From: Aulostomus chinensis
Taxonomy: Eukaryota > Chordata > Actinopteri > Syngnathiformes > Aulostomidae
NCBI GenBank assembly: GCA_037954235.1
Contig: JBBMOA010000019.1
Location: forward strand, 9,238,805-9,302,804
DNA: 64,000 bases
Direction: 5' to 3'
In this document: positions 48,890 through 61,836 of the stretch, piece after piece
How the letters are laid out: every line of letters starts with the position of its first letter
Numbering within the stretch: position 1 is the stretch's first letter
The notes under the pieces: model-generated
The model's input: the letters and a program-made list of their open reading frames with translations, nothing else
Told to the model about the DNA's origin: nothing
Database searches by the model: none
Position numbers and translations under genes: made by a program

Positions 48890-49994
48890 TTGTGTGGAGA
48901 AGAGCGGTTGAAGCATGTTTTGGTCACATCCGTCACATTGGGGTTACAACAGTCACCAAGGTCATAGAAGAAATTCTCCCAGTTACATTCGGGGTCACAC
49001 ACGCCATTACCCTGCTTGTGTTCAGGGCAGCGGCTCCGGTGCCCAGACATGCAGTCCCCTGCATCATATCCTGTCAGCGGATGGTTGCATTCTGGGTCAC
49101 AGGCATCATCGCCAACTTTGCTGATATCACAGTTGGCTAGAATCAGTCGGTTACGAAGGGAGGAGTTGGTCACATTGTGAATGCTGAGCTCCCAGGTGAT
49201 GTTGTAGGGACTAAAGGCATCATTTAGCTGCTGGTGTTGCAGGCTGATTTGGTGGTCTGAGACAGTTGGTCTTGTCCGTGTGTCGTCCCAAATATTTATC
49301 ACGCGATATCGTACTTTCTTGGGCCGACGGAAGTTCCACAGCTGGTTGTAGTTTTTGATAACCTCAACATTGTCACAGACAGTTTGACCGCAAGTTGGAG
49401 GCTCCAGCGTTGTGTCCAATAATCCTTCAGCATTTCCAGCTCCACCACCACCCAGATACCCTAATCGCCCACCTCCTCGCTGCTCAGGCTGAGGAAAGGT
49501 GCCGTCTTTAACAGTCAGCCACTTCCGGCCCGGGTGCTCAAATGTTTCACGGATGACCAGCTGAGGTAGATCTTGGGGATCCTCATGGCCGTGCATATCC
49601 CTGATAATCTGCCTCTGACCTCGAGCCTGCCGCCATAGACCCACCCTTTCCACCGCCCCCCTGTAATTATGATTCAGTGCATTCCCCCCAATCATCAGCA
49701 CTTTGCACTTTTTGGTCAGATGGCTGAAGACATCCCCCGATTGTTCCCGACTGACACCGACTTGGGCGCCATTGACAAACAGCTTCATATAGACGCCGTC
49801 ATATGTAACAGCCACATGTGCCCACTGATTGGGTATGTAGCGAGTATTGGAGTGGATGGAGGTCGCTTTGTGGGCACGATCAGTTTTGAGGGAGAAGAAA
49901 AAACGGGGATCACGGTTCCCATGTTCACTGACTGCCTGGATGCCAAGCAGCCAACCTCGGTCACTGGAGGCGTAGAAACATTTGTCATAAAGAC
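48890..49994 (-). CDS. pappa: pappa exon 2: laminin-G-like domain, LNR1, LNR2
   Basis: This 1105-nt exon encodes residues 131-499. The acceptor CTCAG|GTCT completes codon 131 and the peptide continues GLYDKCFYASSDRGW, the conserved laminin-G segment of pappalysins. MKLFVNGAQV and CKVLMIGGNALNHNYRG belong to the same fold. CGQTVCDN follows a glycine-rich stretch at residues 303-321. Two Lin12/Notch repeats follow: LNR1 at 419-445 (begins CDISKVGDDACDPECN) and LNR2 at 453-480 (CPEHK to GDCC), both with the CDPECN core and Asp/Asn calcium ligands. In the pappalysin family, LNR1 and LNR2 with the distal LNR3 govern substrate choice. Possible N-glycosylation sequons are NIT, NVT, NSS and NRS. The donor is CACAA|GTAAGA and the phase is 2. 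Confidence 0.97.
49423..49479 (-). other. pappa: Glycine-rich insertion in pappalysin (residues 303-321)
   Basis: Nineteen in-frame codons encode a low-complexity loop rich in Gly (RGGGRLGYLGGGGAGNAEG). It lies between the end of the laminin-G-like domain and the conserved LLDTTLEPPTCGQTVC. Mammalian pappalysin-1 is shorter and not glycine-rich here, as far as I recall. It keeps the frame and is probably a solvent-exposed linker. Confidence 0.75.
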
Positions 49995-51996
49995 CTGAGG
50001 AGAGAAAATGGAAAAAAAAAAATCAATTATTTTCTGTTCAACTGTAAGAGAGTTAGTTCATCAATGGGAAAACGATAAGGCTGCTGTGGAAGAGATGCAT
50101 TTCAAGATCTGGTTATGTTATTATCCAAATGTATTATCGGTGATCTTATAGGTGTTTGCAAAGCTCCTTGTACCATTAATCTACGCTGAAAAAAATTAAC
50201 TTTTGCCACAGAGAGTTTATAAACCACGGAGAGTGCTCTTGCAAAAACAAGCTACCAGTGAGCTAAATAAAAGGTTTTTGCTCACTCTGCAGCTATCACT
50301 TATGTGTTCTGTGTGGATATACCACACATATTGGTGTCCAAAAAAACATGAAATGTGCTTTGATCCCAGACTAATCAGTGGACGTGTCTATGGTCTTCCT
50401 GGGGACACAGCATGTATTATACAAGACCCCAGATACCCAACGCCAGAGAATGAAATGTGGCTTCTAACATGTAGTGAAAGAACAAATAAAATAGCAACAG
50501 CAACAGATGTTGTGACCATGACAGCGTCCTGCTATCAACAAAACTGTGGTTCGGAGATTATCTGAGGAGACAGAAGCGACTGAGATGACCTGGTGCTCAG
50601 AGGTGCTGGAACAACCTACCTGCCAAACATCTTGAAACAACATAATTTTACTGCATTTTGTTTTTTTCACAAGTGCGCCATTGTTTTTTGCAAAGTACTG
50701 TATATCTGACTTGCTTATTTCACTTCTGGGCCAGATCTCCACCTATTTTAAACATCCAATAGATCCTTCTGGAATATTCTTAAAAGTGGTATTTCCAGGG
50801 AGAGACTGAGCATGTAGTGGAGATTAGGGAGCAAATGTATAAATATGATATATAGGGCGTGTTGTCCTGGAAATTGGGTTGAAGTGCATGTTTAGCTAAG
50901 GGAGACTCCATGGAAATCTCTCTCTATAGGCTTTTCTTGAACACTGAGTGCATTTAAAGTTGTCCGTGTAAATCTCCCTTGCCAGTGAGGTAGCCAGAAA
51001 AGGTTAGTTTTCTGCTGAAGCCTTGTTTTTGTAGAGGCACCAAAACACCTTTTTCCTGTTTCACTTGGACCACGTATGTCAGCTTCAGCATGGTAATGTG
51101 TTTTCACTTCTTAGGGGATCTCTGAATGCTAAATGTTTGTTTGTTTAGTGCTTGTTGAGGTACGTATGTGCAGGCACACAAGTTCAGGTTTCTGAACGCA
51201 GGTTCGTGACTGTGTTGCATATATTCATGCCCTGGAGTTTGTGGGTTAGATTCAAAAGCGCATTGACGTGTCTCACAAGGTCCATCTTAACACGATAAAA
51301 TTCACAGATGATTCAAGTGCTGCTGCAACGATACTTCCCTCAGATTTCCAAGCACTTCAAACTATGAGCTGGCAATTACATCCATCTCCAATACAACACT
51401 TAGTGTGTGACCTGCATGTTTAAAGTGCCCTTGCTTTCTCTCCTCATCACAGCCCTTTAATATGCTTCTCTAGGTCTAAAACGATACGTATATTACACAC
51501 ACATCTCTGCTTTAACCTGTCCACTTCACACGCCTTTGTTCCACATCGATTAGGCTACCTGAGACTGAATTAAGTGGCTAGCTAATGGTGATTCCACTGA
51601 CATCTTGCTAACTTTGATCTGTTTCTCATTAGATGCACCCTCCAGTATGCATTCATTAACTTGGTATTTCAATGGACTAGCGTTCAAAGAGTGAGAGCTG
51701 AGTTCAGCATCAAGGTCAGGCCTTTGGTGTATGACGTTTTCAGGCTTTTCACTACACTGGAAGGAAAAAGCCCTCCATCTGTCAGCTAGTGCACTCAAGG
51801 CTAAAAGGTGTGCTAAAATGCTCGCAGGGTTCCTAGTGTAAACAGCTGTCATAATTCTGCCATGCTCAATTAATCTAACATACTACACTTCTCCAGACCC
51901 TGCACTGTGACTGGCCGGGCTCACACAAACACAACCGACACACACTTAAACAGACATGCATGCTCTACTTATACACGCAGTACACTCAGAAATGCG

Positions 51997-52143
51997 CGCG
52001 CACACACACACACACACACACTGGGGATTTGCATATGCTACGGTGGAGAGCTTTTCCTGTCAGGTTCAAAGGCAACCTTCCTCGCACTTGCCATTTGTCT
52101 TCTTCCAAGAAAAACACACTCAGGAAAAAGAAAAAGTAAAGAA

Positions 52144-52178
<35 letters not shown>
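51997..52178 (+). repeat. Two (CA)n tracts
   Basis: (CA)n at about 51997-52020 and at 52149-52178, in intron 1. Confidence 0.9.
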
Positions 52179-52182
<4 letters not shown>

Positions 52183-52745
52183 CACACACAAAGAAAAATG
52201 TCACAAGGACTTGATAAAAAGCAGGGAGGAAGGGAACAATGAAGAGCCTGTTTACTTTTTAGCTTTTCTGGCTCTGAAGGGTCAAAGAAAGGCACTTTTC
52301 ATAGTCATACCAAAGTGACCATGACAGAAGTTTCCTTGAAAAGACAATGGAAAATTCCATTGATATTTGAAAACAACAACAACAAACATATCAAATATAT
52401 TGGTTATAAGAACGGTATCGCGAAACGTAAAAGCACAAACTTGGTTGTCCGGTTTGAATTAGTTCAACTGTTGATGCCTGACTGTTTAAATTCATGGTTC
52501 ACTCAAATGAGTGTCGGGTGATGTAACACCACTTTTTTCTGCACTGAAACTTTGACTGTGGCGATGATGTCACAAAAACAACCTCACGATTAGACACAAG
52601 GACAGAAACTATTGTTCTGAGGCATTTTAAAGCACTTTTCCAAAATTGTACACAGGCACAACATGCGTCAAGTAAATGGAGATGGTTCTAGTAGAAATAA
52701 TGTTGGCTAACTAACTCAGCTCTGGAACTCCAACCACTTGATGGT

Positions 52746-52900
52746 TCATTACCTCCAGCGAAGAGGTTATGCTCTCAGTGCAGATTGTCTGTTTGTCAGC
52801 AGGATTACACAAAAGCTTTGAGGCTGATTTTCACCAAACTTGGTGAAGGGATGTAGCACGGGCCAAGGAAGAACCCATTACATTTGGAGATTGAACATTG
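52746..52900 (+). repeat. Dispersed teleost repeat (CCTCCAGCGAAGAGG start)
   Basis: ACCTCCAGCGAAGAGGTTAT, GTCAGCAGGATTACACAAAA, CACCAAACTTGGTGAAGGGA and GGCCAAGGAAGAACCCATTA occur in the order of a repeat I know as very common in fish. Fragments of the same family appear near 222-262, 1447-1530, 18945-18985 and 38455-38735. Confidence 0.6.
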
Positions 52901-53340
52901 GAAAAATATCATTATTTTTCATTGAGTTTGGCTGACTTAGCTCTTTGACTGCCCTCTACAAAGTCATGCTCTCAAGATTATTCATCTTCCTCTTAGTATT
53001 CCAGGTATACCTGACAATAATGAAGCATGAAATGGATATAGTTTTTAAGCGTTTGGGAAAAAGTAGCCTAAACAAATTCAATTCTGTTTTTTTGTTCCTC
53101 TTCATCATCACTCTGTTAGATGACAGCATCAAGATATCTGTTATCGCAGCAATTATCTGCCGACGTCTGCATATAATTGTCCCCGGCAGGTCATGGAAGA
53201 AAGCCTCAGCTCCCCTCTACGATTTATTTTCTTCTTCCTTTGATGCAGGACAACCCATCATGACCCGGATACAAGGGTAATAGGGCACAACAAAGTTTGC
53301 ATAACATTTGGACACAGAACTTGATGTTCTGATTGTGTGC

Positions 53341-53513
<173 letters not shown>

Positions 53514-53849
53514 GTAAACTCTTACAAAGGTTCAAATGCTTTAACACCTGGGATCAATTCGGACCATGTGTAACGGTCAAATCAGCAAGAAGCACTTATT
53601 TTATTGTTTTTCCACTTACAAGGGCAAAAGACCGTCCGCGTGATCAATAGGAAGAATTAATTGATGGTTATTGATCCTGGAACAGTTTCTATTCACCCAA
53701 AAGAGGCAAAACAAACCTGTTCCCACAGACATTCATATAAGGAATTGTAATATTTATTTGATCCATAAAATTGCACTATAATTAGACTTTGACTCAAACC
53801 ACTTTCAGGAACACAAGCCAGTCTTAAGAACAGTTAATTGGGGATGGAA

Positions 53850-54010
53850 TGTGCAACTGAGGACAAAAGTTGTGTCCCCAATTAGTAAAAACGCTGATGT
53901 TTGAGATGGTGGCTAGGTTTAGGGTAGGGCAAGTAGTGGTTAGGATAAGTCTACAGGAAATGAATATAACTCGACGTAAATACCCCAAAGTGACTAAAGT
54001 AAACATGCGT
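53850..54010 (-). repeat. Dispersed repeat with CCTAACC words, copy 2
   Basis: In reverse complement it reads AGTCACTTTGGGGTATTTAC, then CTTATCCTAACCACTACTTG and AATTGGGGACACAACTTTTG, matching copy 1 at 4250-4420 in order. Confidence 0.55.
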
Positions 54011-54803
54011 GTGAGTGTGTTATCATGCATTCTCCTCTAAGCGCAAAAAAACACAAAAAAAAACACAAAAAATTAGTGTCACAAACTTAGAAAATTCAGA
54101 AAGAGGAAGAGGAGGAAGAGGAGGAGGAGGATGAGAGAGAGTGAAGGAGAAATAGCAGCGGTCAAAACAACACAGTCTAGAAAAACAGCTGCTGCAAACA
54201 ACACGGTGAATCAAAACAAGGGGATGGGGGCATTTTGCAAGGCACTGGGATTTTTGAGGCCTAAATTAGATTTAAAAGATTAGGCTTTATTGAATTTGTT
54301 TGATCATCATATTCACTGGCTTTAGGGCCCCCCTGGCACACTCAAAATCAGCATGAATAGTCGTGTTCTACAAGGCAGAGACGGGGAACAACAATACCTG
54401 GGTTGGATACATGTTCCTGAACACACTTCATGATATAAATGTTTGAAAAAGATATGAAAACATTTTGTGGTCAGATTGTGTTTATTCTCGACTAGACTGC
54501 ATCACACACTACAGATGTTCTTGTTATTGTGTCCATCCTCTGAGTCACTCAGGTCACCACAGACCCTTTAACCCCCCTCTTCCTCAGTTTGAGTCACTTC
54601 CAGAGGCTTAACAGAGCATGCCAACCGGCCAGAGGAGTCTACTGAATCTCAACACACACGTGCACAAAGTGATTGTTTAGTTGTGCGTCTGGGGGATGAG
54701 GGAGGCCAGACAGATAGAAAAGTAAAGGAAGAAGTCAATTTGATCATATGGTTGGTTAGGTCCCTAAACGTGCAGACTGGCATTCTGGAGGCTGAGGAGG
54801 ACT

Positions 54804-54830
54804 GAGTTCAGTTCAGTTCAGTTCAGTTCA
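54804..54830 (+). repeat. (GTTCA)n pentanucleotide repeat
   Basis: About five perfect GTTCA units in intron 1. Confidence 0.9.
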
Positions 54831-55890
54831 AAGGCAGCCATCTGCACAATAACTGTAGCAGGGAATGTGTGCAACGCTCCCTATCGGCAAAGCCGAGCAG
54901 CGAACATCGTCCTATACTGTCATCTACAGAAGCGCTATTGGTCAAAGGAGATGATGCAGAACAGTTTTAACACCTCTCTGATGTTCCTTTACGCATGGCT
55001 GCAGAGCCGGCAGGCAAGCCTCCTCCTCTGACGACAGGCGGCTCCTAATTGTGTCTCCTCCTCTGCACACTCAGTTCTTACAAGATGCATCATCACTGTC
55101 TGATAAATGTCATCGATTCACACAAGTTGTTTGTTGTTGTTTTTTTTTTAGTTTGTTTGTTTTTAGAGAGACATCCGGTCACCCCGACTATAAAAGCGCA
55201 CCACCGCTGTGTAAACACAAGCAGGACATGACCGATGTTAAAGGGAAACCCTCGATCCTGTCTCATAACTCACAGCCAATCTAAGGGTGTCGATTTTTTT
55301 TTTTTTTTTTTTTTTTTTGTAGGGAGGGAGGGAGAGGAGGGGGGCACACGCGAAAGATTGCGGCTTGAATCGCGAGCTTTGAGCGCCTCCACATCTTTGT
55401 ACCGCTTATTTTGTGCCTGCCGTGACGTGCTCGCTCGCCAAAGTTTCGGCCATTACATCATAGTTTTAAAATAGCCAAGTCGGCTCTGAGAAATTACATT
55501 TAACGCACAGTGACATCAGCTGACGGTCAAGTGATGCGGTTCTCTGCTGCTCACGCTCCTCGTTTATTTCATGAGCGTGAAACGAGGAAGAAGGAAAAAA
55601 AATCATAAAGTGGCGAAGGAAATAAATGTGCGCATGCAATAATGGCAGCGTGTCTGTCTTGAAGGTGGCAAAGTTAAATGTGAGCAAAAATCCTCATTGC
55701 ACTACCTGGAATATCCACTGTACTTTTCAGAGCATTACATCATTGTCTGGTCTAATAGATGAACTCGTTCTCAACTCGCAGAAACTGCATGTTGCTTTGT
55801 CTGGTGCTCTCTGCACATGCATGTTCAGCTCGCACCGTCCAGGAACTCAACAGTTAGACAATAAAGAAAAAAAATAAGACGATATCCTAC

Positions 55891-56281
55891 CTGCAATCAC
55901 TGTGGGTGATCGCTGACCTCCCTCCGGTTTGATCCACATCTCCAGAGTGAAGTTTCCTCTGGGTATCTCCACGCCAGGCTTCAGTCGTAGCTGATCTCCT
56001 CTGCCGGTAAAATACACAGCTTTCCCCCGGTCTGGAGAGTTCACCTCCGCCTGTGAGGAGCGCCGACGCTGGCGAAGCCCCCGTCGCTCCAAGCCGGGCA
56101 AAGAGCGTTTGCCCCGGGGCAGACGTGTGGCACAAGCCCCTGGGATGGTGGCTTTCGCCTCCCTAATGCGCACCAACTCCCTCTTGGATCTCCCCTTTCT
56201 ACGGACTATCCCGCACTCTGATCCAAAGCACAAGATGAGAATCACCAGGCAAGACACCCAGGGAGATGTCCAAAGTTTCAT
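55891..56281 (-). CDS. pappa: pappa exon 1: signal peptide, propeptide, start of laminin-G-like domain
   Basis: This exon encodes residues 1-130 plus the first base of codon 131. The start ATG is on the minus strand at 56281-56279, with A at -3 (aaaaATGA). Residues 1 to about 22 form a secretion signal: a short charged start, the hydrophobic core CLVILILCFG, then SECG. Residues about 25-75 are very basic, with possible proprotein-convertase sites RSKR (31-34), RGKR (56-59) and RQRRR (70-74), which fits a removable propeptide. From about residue 87 (KAVYFTGRGDQLRL) the laminin-G-like domain begins and runs on into exon 2. The donor is CAG|GTAGGA and the phase is 1. The sequence is GC-rich compared with the surrounding introns, as expected at a promoter-proximal exon. 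The exact signal and pro cleavage points are inferred. Confidence 0.95.
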
Positions 56282-56490
56282 TTTTCGGGATAAGAAATTG
56301 CAAAAATATCTAAAATAATAAGAAGAAAAAAATTAAAAAGAAACAACGGAATGACTAGAAAAATCTATGTCCAGAGTGTTCTTCTCTTTGGAATCCTCTC
56401 GAGTTTTCCCTTCTCTGTTTTTACAGCGGTACAATGTCAAACCGTACAAACTCTCTAAATAAACCCATAAAGCTATGCTGTTTTTCTCTC

Positions 56491-56496
56491 TTTATA
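56491..56496 (-). promoter_or_regulatory. Candidate TATA box for pappa
   Basis: The minus strand reads CAATATAAAGAG here, a TATAAA match about 210 bp upstream of the start codon. A start site 25-30 bp downstream (about 56465) would give a 5' UTR near 180 nt. The distance is plausible but no transcript data support it. Confidence 0.3.
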
Positions 56497-57106
56497 TTGC
56501 TAAGCCACGACCCCCTCTCTTAAGCAAAACTACTCTGGAGACATTCAGGGGACACAGGCATATTTGATTCATGTGTGTGTTCCACGGTGCCTTTTCAATG
56601 GGTCCCATTTAGCCAAAGGGATGACTAATAAGTAATCAATCAAGAGGGGGGTCCGGCCGATGCCCCCCTCATCCCCTTTGGACGGTAGGAGTTACTCGCA
56701 GAAATCCACAGTTGTCCGCCAAGCTCTTGTCACACCTTTTTGTTGTTTCCTTATCCTACCCGTAAAACAGCATAAGAAATTTCACATATTAAATTCCAAA
56801 GAAAAGTGACAACAAATCCACCTCTCATATTTATTACAGGGAATAAGAGGTAAATTGTGGACCACAAAAAGAGAGAGAAAAATTTTTTAAAATAAAATAA
56901 AATATTTAGGGAAAAAAATATGCATCCAAACTTCCCTTTGACTATGCCTGCAGAAAAGTTGAAATAGGACTATAATATCTGGTGAGGCGAAGGAGAGGAA
57001 GAGGGGCAGAGAGCTGCAGGAGGAAGCATCGCGGTCCTCATTGATTGCCTGGAGCAGAAACACTTGGAGGAGTCGCTGCTCGCCGTCCGCTTTAGAGCTG
57101 CCAGTT

Positions 57107-57145
57107 CCCCCCCCCCCTCACCCCCTCCCCCCTCCCCCCCCCCCA
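57107..57145 (+). repeat. C-rich tract
   Basis: Several runs of five to eleven C separated by T or TCA, i.e. G-rich on the pappa sense strand. It lies about 830 bp upstream of the start codon and could form a G-quadruplex. Confidence 0.85.
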
Positions 57146-57411
57146 AGTCTTTTTAAGAACAACTCATGTTTCAAATGTTCCAGGGTTGTTTTTTCTTTTT
57201 CTTTTTTTTTTCTTTTAAAGTGGGAAGTCACACAGGTAGGTAAGTCTCACTGACGGCAATTCTCTCGGCGGCATGTAGCGATAGGATGGTGTTTAGTGAA
57301 TTTGGAAGGTGTGTGTGTATCCCTCTAGTGGTTACAATTTAAACAATCCAGCACAATCAGACAGTCTGAGGACATGAAAGGACCCGTCGACTTATTGGAG
57401 TTTTTTTTTTA

Positions 57412-57463
<52 letters not shown>

Positions 57464-57464
57464 A
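57412..57464 (+). repeat. (GAAA)n microsatellite
   Basis: About 13 perfect AAAG units form a purine tract in the 5' flank of pappa. Confidence 0.95.
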
Positions 57465-58115
57465 GCTTTTACAGTGTCTATCATTTTTAAAGTGATAGAT
57501 TTTGGCTCTGACTTTGACAGGACTTAGAATTTACTGCAGAGGTTAAATGGATGGACTGCCATCTCCTTGATGTTTATATTTATAGATTATAAAAAGATCT
57601 GTGTGTGTGTGTGTTATAGGGGTTAAAAAAAATTAAAAAGCTAAAATATACTTTTAAACAATAAAGATCACAAGGGGGAAAAAAAAAGTTCGCTTCAACC
57701 ACAAACTTTCTGCCGCCTCACAAGTGGATGCAGGCGAACGTTGCATTTCTCCCCTCAAACACAACTATCAGTATTGTCTCTGTCACGGCGTCATTTCCCT
57801 GCGTGTTTTATTTTATTGCCCAGGCTTCAATATATAAGCTTCAAATACCAATGAAAAACAACTTTAAGATTATGTCCAAAGTCCTCCATTTTAACTTTGA
57901 CAGAGTATGATAGCCTATAATATGAAGGTAACTGCACCAAGTCAAAGTCATGCCTCCCATTAATGTCCTTTCCAAATGAAATAAGCAGTCGATCACAGAG
58001 GTAATGGCAGAGCCACGGCAAAGTCATAGCAGTTTTGGTCCGTTCTTGACAGAACTTAATTTGATGGATCATATGTCTTTTCTTCTTCTGAGATGTAGAA
58101 TTGTGCGTGGCCTAC

Positions 58116-58117
<2 letters not shown>

Positions 58118-58152
<35 letters not shown>

Positions 58153-58158
58153 GGGGGG
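58118..58158 (+). repeat. (GT)n followed by a G run
   Basis: About 16 GT units followed by nine or more G, in the 5' flank. Confidence 0.9.
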
Positions 58159-58989
58159 TTCTTCAGGTATGAAATGAATTCCATGAACATTTAAGGGAAG
58201 TATTTAGGTTTCAGGTTGACTCACGCTTCCTGATGTTTACCCACACGCCACTTCGGATTGATGTAAAAGTTCAAAAACCTCCGTACTGAGGACACCGGTG
58301 ACAAAGTCTCCATGGGTCTGAGCGGCTGAGTGAAGGAGATGAACCGAGCCTGTTACTCTCATAATCATTTTTGAGACAGAATTGATCAGAGTGGCTTTAG
58401 GGACACTCATCTGGAATGTCCTCAGCTCCTCTGTGCTTGTTTGGTGTAAATGTGTGTTCAAAGAGCCAAAACCTGCCACCTACCATAAAGGACAGAGGGA
58501 ACAAACGTTAACTATTTGCTTCCTTCTTCTTCATATGGTGTTGCGACTTAGAGCCACATATTTCCTTTTGTCTTGAGCCCCGGGGGTTGGGGGTGGGGGT
58601 GACATATTGAAAGGTGTATAACCTTGAAGGGAGCACATGGAAAACAAATTTAAAAAAGGAGACAGTGGACTTTGTGTCTCCAAAACTTCCCATGGCAGGT
58701 GGATAAAAACACTTTCAGATTCAGTTCAGTGGCAAGACTTGCGACTCTCTGGAGGAGTTTTTGTCCGGAGCTGCTCGCTCCCGATTGAATGTGTTGCTTT
58801 TGATGTAAACTACAAAGGTAAGAGGTGAAAAGCATTGTTGCCACGCTTGAATGTTTGAGCTTCGCTGTCTTAAATGATGCGGTTTGACTCTTAAAGGCTT
58901 TTTTTTTTTTTTCCACGTTCAGCGATGAAAGAAAATATTTTCTCTGTGCTTGTTGCAATTTCAAGAGGCGGCCCTACAGGCGCGATTAG

Positions 58990-58997
58990 TGACGTCA
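58990..58997. promoter_or_regulatory. Consensus CRE palindrome TGACGTCA
   Basis: A perfect 8-bp cAMP-response element core lies about 2.7 kb upstream of the pappa start codon in a locally CpG-containing stretch. A second partial match (GACGTCA) lies near 60449. Binding and function are inference only. Confidence 0.3.
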
Positions 58998-60581
58998 CAG
59001 TTTGGAGGCCAGTCCTGGTCCAATACCAGGCTTTTGAAGGAATGTGCTTCCAGTTAAGATTAAAGCAATATTTCTGCCTCTCAAGTACTCACAAGTAGGG
59101 GGTGTTTTTTTTTTTTTAAAACCTCCTTCCATACTTCTCTGTTACTCCAGAATGCAGCAGGAGCCAGCCACGTATATTTATGTTGGAGCGAACGCATACT
59201 GAAGGCTAACGCCAGAAAAACTCTCCAAAAATGCCACTTTACGAACTCAAAAGTGCACGTAATCCTTATTGCTCATCTTACTGGGTCCACAGTTTTCCTG
59301 TTGTTAGCTGTCAATCACCGTCAGCTCCGGGTTAAATGTATGCACGGCCGGCTCTCTCTGCATTCTGGAGTCAAAGAGAAGCGATGCAGGAGGGGAAAAA
59401 ACATCCGTGAGTTCTTGGAATTGTTTTCCTACACAAATCCAGTCAGACTGAAACTATTGCATTCATTCGATTAATTTTTGTTTCCCTCCATAAATACTTC
59501 CTGTTCCCAAACGACGTGTACATTTCTCTCTTTTTTTTCCTGTTGATGGGATTTATATTCAAATGTTGTCATGTTCCGTTCACCTGGAAACTCATAAAAC
59601 TAACATGATATCAGGAGTTAACGCTGAAGGAAAATGAAGGTGCCAGAGTTTCATGACAGAAGATGAAAGACTTCTCCCATCCTGTAATTACATTCTTCGC
59701 TTTTTCACCGACGACTGTCACTCTCACTCTCTCTCTTTCCCTCCCTCGCTCTCTCTCTCTCTCTCTGAAGGAACATGAGTGCTGAAGGTAGAAAAGATGA
59801 CCTAATGTCTTACAGTCAGGATCTGCTCAGGTTGGTACATTATGTACAGACTGAAGAGGAGAGAGAGGAACAAAAAAAGAAAAGAAAACCTTCTCTGAAA
59901 CATGCCTACATAAAGGTCATCCACCATCCCTCTGTTATGCAAGGAGATTGAGTTTAATTGTTTTAGTGTAGTCTTGCACCCACCATCCGACCCCTCGGGG
60001 CACGGACCAATCAACATGCTCAAAGTTCAAACTGCCCGGCTCTGAGTGTCACAATATCTCTCCTCATCAAAACAAGCTGATTCCCAGTTATTCCAGGATT
60101 TGATGGTCCAGGAAGACAACATCCCGTCTTAACCCGATGACCTGTGGTGCTTGGTGTCATCGGGCCTCTGTGCAAGTCTACAAATCTGAGTTCATCAGCA
60201 GAATTCAGCCACATTCAGGCGTCAACAGCGAATAAAACAAACCACCAACGCCTCAAAATCAGAATCAAGGCTCGGAAAAAAAAGGAAGACGCGCAGCAGC
60301 GACGAATCTAATAAGAAAACGGGAATTTCTTTTATTTTGTAATCATAAATCAAGATATTTTGAAGTTGGCATGTAACTGTAGACGCGCCGTTGCTGATCA
60401 CTTCTGTTTAGAGAGAAAAGTGGTTGCAGTATAGTACAATAATCCCACGACGTCATGTGAGTGACAGCGGAGCAGTACGAGATAAATAGGAAAAAAACAT
60501 TGTCCGATAATCCATTAATGCACCGAGCTTAATCTGTGACTGTGGCGGTTCTAAAGTGCAAACCTAAATGCTTTTGCCTCA

Positions 60582-60584
<3 letters not shown>

Positions 60585-60636
<52 letters not shown>

Positions 60637-60667
60637 CTGCGTGCGTGTGTGTGTGTGTGTGTGTGTG
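60585..60667 (+). repeat. (GT)n with a (GCGT)n core
   Basis: A run of alternating purine-pyrimidine with a central GCGT block of about 25 bp, a classic Z-DNA-prone sequence. Confidence 0.95.
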
Positions 60668-61412
60668 ATCTGGGGAATAAAAAAAGATACAGTGTCAACA
60701 ATGTTAACACAGGAGCAAATAAATCAGATGATGGTTTACAATAAATATTGAGCTGTTCTGGATGTTGTTTTTTTTAAAGAGACATCTTTTTTAAAAAAGC
60801 AGTTATGCAAAGCAGTAGCCACAATAGGATTCCATGCTTGTAGCCAGAACCTTGTAAGGGTGGCTCTTTCTAAATATAATGCCGTTAGAGAATACGCATT
60901 AAAGCCCTTAAGAGTATAATCCTACCTACAAAATCATGCCAGGTCGAACTTTCAGAGCTTCCATGAAAACTGTCACGCAGGCACTTTCTGGTAATAATGA
61001 TAATTTTTATTTATTTATTTAAAAAAAGAAAAAGAAACCACCTCCCGATAAGAGAAATGAAACGGAGGTGTTGTTTGTTACTTTTAAACAAATCGCAAAG
61101 ATTACAGAAAACGTATACATTCGCATAAATCGGGTTTAATCTTTTCTAATACTTTTGACAGCTGTCATTTATATGCGCTTAGCATGGAAGGGCAGCCAGT
61201 TCAACTGGACAGTGGCGGACTGTGACGGAGACAGAGACGGCTATTGTGTCAAGGTTTGATCATCAAAAACAGTCTGAGTAGGAGGCAGAACGGTGCATCA
61301 GATAGAGATTATTGATCTGACAGCAAATCTGTGAAATGTCTTCAAATTCACGTTCATCTATCAGGAGAAATTCAATCGTGTCAGACGGAGGAACGCTGTG
61401 AAGCACGGCGCA

Positions 61413-61836
61413 AGAGCCTGACTGATAATATCCACCGATACTTCAGCCGATCATAGATATACAGGTGTCACCGTATCTGTTGTCTGATTTGTGCCAATAT
61501 TAAAACGTTGTATTTTCTACTTTTTATTTCCTTTCACATCATTTTTTTTGGGGGGGGAAAGAGACTTTTGATCATTCTAAATGATCAAATTCACAGGAAT
61601 TTTTATTATTTCGATGCACTGAATGCATTTTGGATGATAAAGTTTATTTTTTAAATCATAAAATAGCGTTCCCTTACATATATATTTTTGGTAAGTGTTT
61701 TTAATAACTACATTTGTGGGATCATTGCAGATATAATATTGGCTGATACAGCAATTTTAGAATTTTTCTTGTTATTTTGATTCCTTTATATTTGTACCCG
61801 GATCAGCCCCAAAACACCTAGTATCAGTCGAGCTCT
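61413..61836. mobile_element. Short inverted-repeat element in the 5' flank
   Basis: The left end AGAGCCTGACTGATAATATC and the right end GTATCAGTCGAGCTCT are reverse complements over about 13 of 15 bases. GATA-rich internal words resemble a hAT-type fish MITE. It is non-coding and its flanking duplication is unclear. Confidence 0.5.

Noticed and set aside
48892..49140. Plus-strand ORFs opposite pappa exon 2
   Set aside because: They are antisense shadows of a well-supported exon with no independent signal.
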